A DNA stretch of 64,000 bases from assembly GCF_900156545.1 (NCBI RefSeq), contig NZ_FTNW01000008.1, positions 62,001 through 126,000 of the forward strand, read 5' to 3'. How positions within the stretch are numbered: position 1 is the stretch's first letter; every line of letters begins with the position of its first letter. Positions 59,149 to 64,000 of this stretch are shown piece after piece. The translations under genes and the position numbers were made by a program. Under the pieces are notes generated by a model, which saw nothing but the letters and a program-made list of their open reading frames with translations, made no database searches and had not been told where the DNA came from. Source of the stretch: Aquipseudomonas alcaligenes (GTDB taxonomy: Bacteria > Pseudomonadota > Gammaproteobacteria > Pseudomonadales > Pseudomonadaceae).

Positions 59149-59424
59149 ATGGACGTGCTGCGCATGCTGCTGGCGGTGCTGGCCCTGCTGGCCGGCATTG
59201 CCGCGCTGGTGCAGGGTATTGTCGTCGGGCCGCTGTGGGCCTGGCTGCTGGTCATGGCGCTGGGTTTTCTGCTGGCCTACTGGCTGTGGCCGCGTCACCG
59301 TGAGGTGGAGAGCGGCTGGTTCGACGTGCTGGAACTGCTGGTTGAGCTGCCGGTGAATGCCCTGCTCGGGCTGTTGCGCCTGCTCGGGCGGTTCTTTCGC
59401 GATATCGACCTGTCTGGGCCATGA
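59149..59424 (+). CDS. Small hypothetical membrane protein (91 residues)
   Basis: A 91-residue protein with two or three helices (about 3-22, 28-48, 66-82) and a WPRHREVES turn. No family recognised. It lies 7 bp after the DUF4349 gene on the same strand and is probably its operon partner. The codon use looks like that of real genes here. Confidence 0.62.
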   Translation: MDVLRMLLAVLALLAGIAALVQGIVVGPLWAWLLVMALGFLLAYWLWPRHREVESGWFDVLELLVELPVNALLGLLRLLGRFFRDIDLSGP

Positions 59425-59517
59425 GGCGTTGCAGGAAATCGACGGGACGCCCGGCTTGAGCCGGAGCCTCGGTTTGCGGCATGGTGGGTGCAGCCTTCCG
59501 ATACGGCAGCCAGCGTC

Positions 59518-60048
59518 ATGCACACGTCCTTTCTGATCCTCCCCGGCTACGGCAACTCCGGGCCCGAGCACTGGCAGAGCCTGTGGCAGCAACAGGATGC
59601 GCGTTTCCGCCGGGTCGAGCAGCGTGACTGGTGGAGTCCGCAATGCAGCGAGTGGGTCGCGACCCTGGAGCGGGCCGTGGCGGCCAGCGGCCCGGATACC
59701 GTGCTGGTGGCCCATAGCCTGGGCTGCGGCCTGGTTGCACACTGGGCGGCGCAGACCCGCCAGCGTATCCGCGCCGCCATGCTGGTCGCACCACCCGACC
59801 CCGAGGGCCCTGCGGCTGAGCTGAACATTCAGGGCTTCGTGCCGGTGCCGGACCTGCCGTTGGCTTTCCCCAGCCTGGTGGTGGCCAGTAGCGACGATCC
59901 TTACTCCAGCCTCGAACATGCGCATGCTGCGGCCGCCCGCTGGGGTAGTCGCTGGCACAACCTGGGCCCGTGCGGCCATATCAATGGCGACAGCGGCCTG
60001 GGCGACTGGCCGCAGGGTCGGGCGCTGCTGGACTCGCTGCTGCGCTGA
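59518..60048 (+). CDS. RBBP9/YdeN family serine hydrolase
   Basis: A 176-residue alpha/beta hydrolase. The N-terminus LILPGYGNSGPEHWQSLW is diagnostic of the family; the nucleophile is in AHSLGCG (about 71-77), the acid in SSDDPY and His in CGHINGDSGLG. Substrate unknown. The ATG at 59518 is preferred over one 10 codons upstream. Confidence 0.9.
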   Translation: MHTSFLILPGYGNSGPEHWQSLWQQQDARFRRVEQRDWWSPQCSEWVATLERAVAASGPDTVLVAHSLGCGLVAHWAAQTRQRIRAAMLVAPPDPEGPAAELNIQGFVPVPDLPLAFPSLVVASSDDPYSSLEHAHAAAARWGSRWHNLGPCGHINGDSGLGDWPQGRALLDSLLR

Positions 60049-60055
60049 AAAGCAA

Positions 60056-60080
60056 AAGCCCCGCACTGGGCGGGGCTTCT
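60056..60080. terminator. Bidirectional terminator between the hydrolase and bacterioferritin genes
   Basis: AAGCCCCGC-ACTGG-GCGGGGCTT between convergent genes. On the minus strand it is followed by a T-rich run (TTTTGCTTTT), so it mainly serves bfrB. Confidence 0.85.
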
Positions 60081-60097
60081 GGCGTAAAGCGACGGGC

Positions 60098-60568
60098 TTA
60101 TTCGTCCATCTGCGACTGCAGGTAGTTCTCCAGACCGACCTTCTCGATCAGGCCGAGCTGGGTTTCCAGCCAGTCGATGTGTTCTTCCTCGGACTCGAGG
60201 ATATCTTCCAGCAGCTCGCGGCTGCCGTAGTCACCAACGGTTTCGCAGTAGGCGATGGCGGCTTTCAGGTCGGGCAGGGCCGCTTGCTCGAGCTTGAGGT
60301 CGCAAGCCAGCATTTCCTTGGTGTTCTCGCCGATCATCAGTTTGCCAAGGTCCTGCAGGTTGGGCAGACCTTCGAGGAAAAGGATGCGCTTGATCAGCTT
60401 GTCCGCATGCTTCATCTCGTCGATGGACTCGTGGTACTCGTGCTTGCCGAGTTTCTCCAGACCCCAATCCTCGTACATACGGGCATGCAGGAAGTACTGG
60501 TTGATCGCCACCAACTCATTGCCGAGGATCTTGTTCAGATGCTGAATGACCTTCTTGTCGCCTTTCAT
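60098..60568 (-). CDS. bfrB: Bacterioferritin BfrB
   Basis: A 156-residue iron-storage protein assembling into a 24-mer with haem at subunit interfaces. The haem ligand M52 (DEMKHADK) and ferroxidase residues E18, E51, H54, E94, E127 and H130 are all present. The sequence is very close to P. aeruginosa BfrB, including the C-terminal ETQLGLI-VGLENYLQS ending. No bfd (ferredoxin) gene is adjacent. The 212-bp upstream gap is strongly AT-rich (60630-60690); I found no convincing Fur box. Confidence 0.96.
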   Translation of the reverse strand: MKGDKKVIQHLNKILGNELVAINQYFLHARMYEDWGLEKLGKHEYHESIDEMKHADKLIKRILFLEGLPNLQDLGKLMIGENTKEMLACDLKLEQAALPDLKAAIAYCETVGDYGSRELLEDILESEEEHIDWLETQLGLIEKVGLENYLQSQMDE

Positions 60569-60780
60569 GATATGTGCCTCGCCCTGAGTGGTGATTGGTA
60601 ATTCAGGAGTCTGCGTCAGAAGTGCTATTCGGTCAAATATAAGCCATTGAAATATATATGAAAATTAATATAAATAAGAATGTTTAGCTTCCGCGTTTTG
60701 GCGCTAACTTATTGAAAGCACGAATAAACTTGCTGCCCTCATATGGCCGGGTTCTTCTACGTGATGGTGGAGTCGACGAC

Positions 60781-61146
60781 ATGTTTCTGCGCCTGGCGGC
60801 CGATATCCTGGTCGTGATGCACCTGCTGTTCATCCTGTTCGTGCTGGCTGGCGGCCTGCTGGTGCTGCGTTGGCCGCGCCTGGCTCTGGTGCACCTGCCG
60901 GCGGCAGCCTGGGGTGTGGCGGTGGAGTGGCTGCATCTTTACTGTCCGCTGACCCCGCTGGAGAACCGTCTGCGTCAGGCGGCGGGGCAGGCCGGCTATG
61001 AGGGCGGCTTCGTTGAGCATTACCTGATTCCGCTGATCTACCCGGCCGGGCTGACCCCGCAGATACAGGTCTGGCTGGGGGGCGGGGTGCTGTTGGTCAA
61101 CGGGATCATCTATGCCTGGCTGCTGGCGCGCGTGCCGAGGCGCTAG
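60781..61146 (+). CDS. DUF2784 membrane protein
   Basis: A 121-residue protein with four membrane helices (about 3-25, 38-58, 85-103, 103-118) and the DUF2784 core (VMHLLFILFVLAGG, HLPAAAWGVAVEWLHLYCPLTPLENRLR). Function unknown. The ATG at 60781 gives the family N-terminus; an in-frame start 69 bp upstream lies in AT-rich leader sequence. Confidence 0.85.
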   Translation: MFLRLAADILVVMHLLFILFVLAGGLLVLRWPRLALVHLPAAAWGVAVEWLHLYCPLTPLENRLRQAAGQAGYEGGFVEHYLIPLIYPAGLTPQIQVWLGGGVLLVNGIIYAWLLARVPRR

Positions 61147-61249
61147 GCACTCTTCTGGGCTGTCATTCAGCGGCCTGATACAGCGCCGCCAGTGGGGGCG
61201 GCTTGGCTACACTCGCCTCAACCTCACCACAGAACAAGGCAATACGAGT

Positions 61250-62059
61250 ATGCAGAATCGCATGATGATCACCGGTGCCGGCTCGGGGCTCGGTCGCGAG
61301 ATCGCCCTGCGCTGGGCCCGTGAGGGCTGGCGTCTGGCGCTGTGCGACGTGAACGAGCAAGGCCTGGCCGAGACCCTGAAGCTGGTCCGCGAGGCCGGTG
61401 GCGACGGCTTCACCCTGCGCTGCGACGTGCGCGACTACAGCCAGCTGACCGCCGTGGCACAGGCCTGCGAGGAGCGCTTCGGCGGGCTCGACGTGCTGGT
61501 CAACAACGCCGGCGTGGCTGCTGCCGGCTTCTTCGCCGACCTCAGCCTGGAAGACTGGGACTGGCAGCTGTCGATCAACCTGATGGGCGTGATCAAGGGC
61601 TGCAAGGCTTTCCTGCCACTGCTGCGGGCGAGCCAGGGCAAGATCATCAACATCGCCTCCATGGCCGCGCTGATGCAGGGCCCGGCGATGAGCAACTACA
61701 ACGTGGCCAAGGCCGGTGTGGTGGCGCTGTCCGAGAGCCTGCTGATCGAACTCAAGCCCGAGGGCGTGGCGGTGCATGTGGTCTGCCCGTCGTTCTTCCA
61801 GACCAACCTGCTGGACTCCTTCCGTGGCCCGACTCCGGAGATGAAGCAGCAGGTCGGCAAGCTGCTGGAAGGCAGCCCGATCAGCGCTGCGGATATCGCG
61901 GGCTACATCTACGACGAGGTGGCCAAGGGCGAATTCATGATCCTGCCGCACGAGCAGGGCCGCATGGCCTGGGCGATCAAGCGGCAGAACCCGCAGATCA
62001 TCTACGACGAGATGACCGTCATGTGCGAGAAGATGCGTGCCAAGCTGGGCGTGAGCTGA
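61250..62059 (+). CDS. Short-chain dehydrogenase/reductase
   Basis: A 269-residue classical SDR. The cofactor loop is TGAGSGLG (residues 8-15), the structural NAG motif VNNAG at about 84-88, the catalytic Ser in NIASMAAL, and Tyr-Lys in YNVAKAG. D38 in LCDVNE at the end of beta-2 suggests NAD(H) preference. Substrate unknown. A clear terminator follows. Confidence 0.91.
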   Translation: MQNRMMITGAGSGLGREIALRWAREGWRLALCDVNEQGLAETLKLVREAGGDGFTLRCDVRDYSQLTAVAQACEERFGGLDVLVNNAGVAAAGFFADLSLEDWDWQLSINLMGVIKGCKAFLPLLRASQGKIINIASMAALMQGPAMSNYNVAKAGVVALSESLLIELKPEGVAVHVVCPSFFQTNLLDSFRGPTPEMKQQVGKLLEGSPISAADIAGYIYDEVAKGEFMILPHEQGRMAWAIKRQNPQIIYDEMTVMCEKMRAKLGVS

Positions 62060-62073
62060 TTCGCGCGGGTATG

Positions 62074-62101
62074 AAAAAGGGCAGCCGAGGCTGCCCTTTT
62101 T
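62074..62101 (+). terminator. Terminator of the SDR gene
   Basis: AAAAAGGGCAGCC-GA-GGCTGCCCTTTTT. Symmetric, so it also serves the convergent rapA transcript. A GCGGGTATAACCCGC repeat-like palindrome lies just beyond (about 62120-62134). Confidence 0.93.
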
Positions 62102-62143
62102 GTTGCTGGCTGAAGTAGGGCGGGTATAACCCGCGCCTGTGAC

Positions 62144-64000
62144 TCAGCCCGCCACCAGCACGCGGATCGCCTCCAGGCGCAGGGCCGCCTTGTCGAGGAA
62201 GGCCAGGCCGCTTTCGCGCTGCTTGCGCAGGGCCTCGATCTCGGCCGGGCGCACGCTCGGGTTGACCGCCTGCAGTGCGCTCATGCGGGCGATTTCCTCG
62301 TCCAGAGTGGCGGTGAAGCGCTGCCGTGCCTCTTCCACACGGCTGCTGTGGCGCGGCGCGATCTTTGCCTCGGCGGCGTTGATCTGCTTGGCCAGTACGT
62401 CACGCTGTGCCTGCACGAACTTGTTGGCGCTGGCGCGTGGCACGGTTTCCAACTGATCGTTGAGGGTGTCGAAGGCGACTTTGCTGGCCAGGTCGTTGCC
62501 GTTCGGGTCGAGCAGGCTGCGCAGCGCCACCGGTGGCAGGAAACGGCCCAGCTGCAGCGCCTTGGGCGCCACCACTTCGCTGACATAAAGCAATTCCAGC
62601 AGCACGGTGCCGGGCTTGAGCGCCTTGTTCTTGATCAGCGCCACCGCGGTGTTGCCCATCGAGCCGGACAGCACCAGGTCCATGCCGCCCTGCACCATGG
62701 GGTGTTCCCAGGTGAGGAACTGCATGTCCTCGCGGGCCAGGGCCTGGTTGCGGTCATAGGTGACGGTGACCGCCTCGTCGTCGCCGAGCGGGAAGCTGGC
62801 GTCCAGCATCTTCTCGCTGGGGCGCAGCACCAGGGCGTTTTCCGAGTGGTCCTCGCTGTCGATGCCAAAGGCGTCGAACAGCTCTTCCATGTAGATCGGC
62901 AGGGCGAACTGATCATCCTGTTCGAGGATTTCCTCGACCAGCCGCTCGCCCTCGCCGGCGCCGCCGGAGTTGAGCTCCAGCAGACGGTCGCGGCCGCTGT
63001 GCAGCTCGCCTTCGAGGCGCTCGCGTTCGGCCTTGGCCTCGCTGAGCAGGGCGTTCCAGGCACCTTCGGCGTGGTCTTCCAGCAGTGGCAGCAGGCGCGG
63101 ACCGAACTGGTGCTGCAGAGCGTTACCGGTCGGGCAGGTGTTGAGGAAGGCGTTCAGCGCCTGGTGGTACCACTGGAACAGGCGCTCCTGCGGGCTGTCC
63201 TCCAGGTAGGGCACGTGCAGCTGGATGGTGTGCTTCTGGCCGATCCGGTCGAGACGACCGATGCGCTGTTCCAGCAGGTCCGGGTGGGCCGGCAGATCGA
63301 ACAGCACCAGATGATGGCTGAACTGGAAGTTGCGGCCTTCGGAGCCGATCTCGGAGCAGATCAGCACCTGGGCGCCGAATTCCTCGTCGGCGAAGTAAGC
63401 CGCGGCGCGGTCGCGCTCAAGGATGCTCATGCCCTCGTGGAATACCGTGGCCGGGATGCCGGAGCGCACACGCAGGGCGTCTTCCAGGTCAAGCGCAGTC
63501 TCGGCATGGGCGCAGATCACCAGCACCTTGAACTTCTTGAGCATCTTCAGGGTGTCGATCAGCCAGTCGACGCGCGGATCGAAACGCCACCAGGCCTCGT
63601 CATCAGCCTGCGACTGGTAGCGTACCTCGGGGTACAGCTCGGCGTGCTCGCCGGGTTCCAGCTCGGCGTACTGCTCGGGGTTGGGCAGCGGGTAGGGGTG
63701 CAGCTGGCGCTCCGGGAAGCCTTGCACGGCGGCGCGGGTGTTACGCAGCAGCACGCGGCCGGTGCCGTGGCGATCGAGCAGCTCGCGGATCAGCCGGGCG
63801 GCGGCCTCGCTGTCGCCGTCGCTGACGGCGCCCAGCAGCGCCTCGCCCTCGGCGCCGAGGAAGCGCGCAATGGTGGCGTGGGCTTTATCGGACAGGCGGC
63901 CCTCGTCGAGCAGCTCCTGTACCGCTTCGGCCACCGGGCGGTAGTTGGCGCTCTCGGCGCGGAAGGCGTCGAGGTCGTGGAAACGGTCCGGGTCGAGCAG
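62144..64000 (-). CDS. rapA: RNA polymerase-associated ATPase RapA (partial, N-terminus beyond window)
   Basis: The C-terminal 618 residues of a Swi2/Snf2-type ATPase that binds RNA polymerase and helps recycle it after transcription. The second helicase lobe is visible (ICSEIGSEGRNFQFSHHLVLFDLP, then LLEQRIGRLDRIGQKHTIQ). The RapA C-terminal domain fills the rest, ending ALRLEAIRVLVAG. The Snf2 ATPase core with Walker A lies outside the window. The reading frame is open at the window edge, so this is not a truncation in the genome. Confidence 0.95.
   Translation of the reverse strand: MLDPDRFHDLDAFRAESANYRPVAEAVQELLDEGRLSDKAHATIARFLGAEGEALLGAVSDGDSEAAARLIRELLDRHGTGRVLLRNTRAAVQGFPERQLHPYPLPNPEQYAELEPGEHAELYPEVRYQSQADDEAWWRFDPRVDWLIDTLKMLKKFKVLVICAHAETALDLEDALRVRSGIPATVFHEGMSILERDRAAAYFADEEFGAQVLICSEIGSEGRNFQFSHHLVLFDLPAHPDLLEQRIGRLDRIGQKHTIQLHVPYLEDSPQERLFQWYHQALNAFLNTCPTGNALQHQFGPRLLPLLEDHAEGAWNALLSEAKAERERLEGELHSGRDRLLELNSGGAGEGERLVEEILEQDDQFALPIYMEELFDAFGIDSEDHSENALVLRPSEKMLDASFPLGDDEAVTVTYDRNQALAREDMQFLTWEHPMVQGGMDLVLSGSMGNTAVALIKNKALKPGTVLLELLYVSEVVAPKALQLGRFLPPVALRSLLDPNGNDLASKVAFDTLNDQLETVPRASANKFVQAQRDVLAKQINAAEAKIAPRHSSRVEEARQRFTATLDEEIARMSALQAVNPSVRPAEIEALRKQRESGLAFLDKAALRLEAIRVLVAG

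Noticed and set aside
60569..60780. Fur box or iron-responsive site before bfrB
   Set aside because: The region is AT-rich, but no 19-bp Fur-like palindrome could be aligned with confidence.

Overview
This 64 kb window is chromosomal DNA from a gamma-proteobacterium of the genus Pseudomonas in the broad sense. The evidence is high GC content, Pseudomonas-type gene content and order (bcp-gcvR next to dapA-bamC-purC, rdgC, algO/prc, an EAL-CBS-GGDEF protein, minCDE, actP with yjcH, bfrB, rapA) and REP-type palindromes. From memory, the order largely follows P. aeruginosa PA1008-PA1013 and then the PA3234-PA3271 block. The species cannot be fixed by eye. There is no prophage, insertion sequence, CRISPR array or integrated island. 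Nearly everything is core genome with a few accessory inserts.

Layout. 1-5.1 kb: a truncated sulfotransferase, bcp and gcvR on the minus strand; dapA, bamC and an unusually long purC on the plus strand; tRNA-Ser(CGA). 5.2-8.7 kb: a CNNM/CorC-type membrane protein, a small CBS-like protein and a Xre-RES toxin-antitoxin pair with its own inverted repeat. 8.7-13.2 kb: a minus-strand metal (probably copper) operon of DUF2946, a TonB receptor, a PepSY membrane protein and a PCuAC chaperone. 13.2-13.6 kb: an AT-rich non-coding region with clustered DnaA boxes. 13.6-26 kb: a Sel1 protein, rmuC, a MgtC/DUF4010 protein, pirin, a large SSS-PAS hybrid histidine kinase, GNAT, AraC, AzlCD and an MFS-acyltransferase fusion. 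26-28.8 kb: a guanidinium exporter behind a guanidine-II riboswitch, rdgC, tRNA-Val and tRNA-Asp, and an FKBP isomerase.

29-35.8 kb: a compact four-gene operon of small proteins (DUF1232, HTH, unknown, Sel1), then the EAL-CBS-GGDEF protein, the Prc protease and a quinone oxidoreductase. 35.8-42.2 kb: an ABC importer operon that carries a cytoplasmic alkaline-phosphatase-superfamily hydrolase and a HAD phosphatase. A GntR/UTRA regulator is divergent from it, and the shared intergenic region holds a good Pho-box candidate, so this looks like a phosphate-starvation organophosphate or phosphonate scavenging module. 42.2-50.4 kb: apeB, an RluA-type synthase, minE-minD-minC, an LpxL-type acyltransferase, patatin, a second pirin and MlaA. 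50.4-64 kb: an alpha/beta hydrolase, small membrane proteins, GH17, DUF2061, HD-GYP, yjcH-actP, DUF4349, a small hydrolase, bacterioferritin, DUF2784, an SDR and the C-terminal part of rapA, cut by the window edge.

The most informative points beyond routine annotation are the Pho-box/ABC/phosphohydrolase module, the guanidine-II riboswitch, the Xre-RES locus, two DnaA-box palindromes far from any expected origin, and the apparent replacement of the usual short Pseudomonas PurC by a long-type enzyme.
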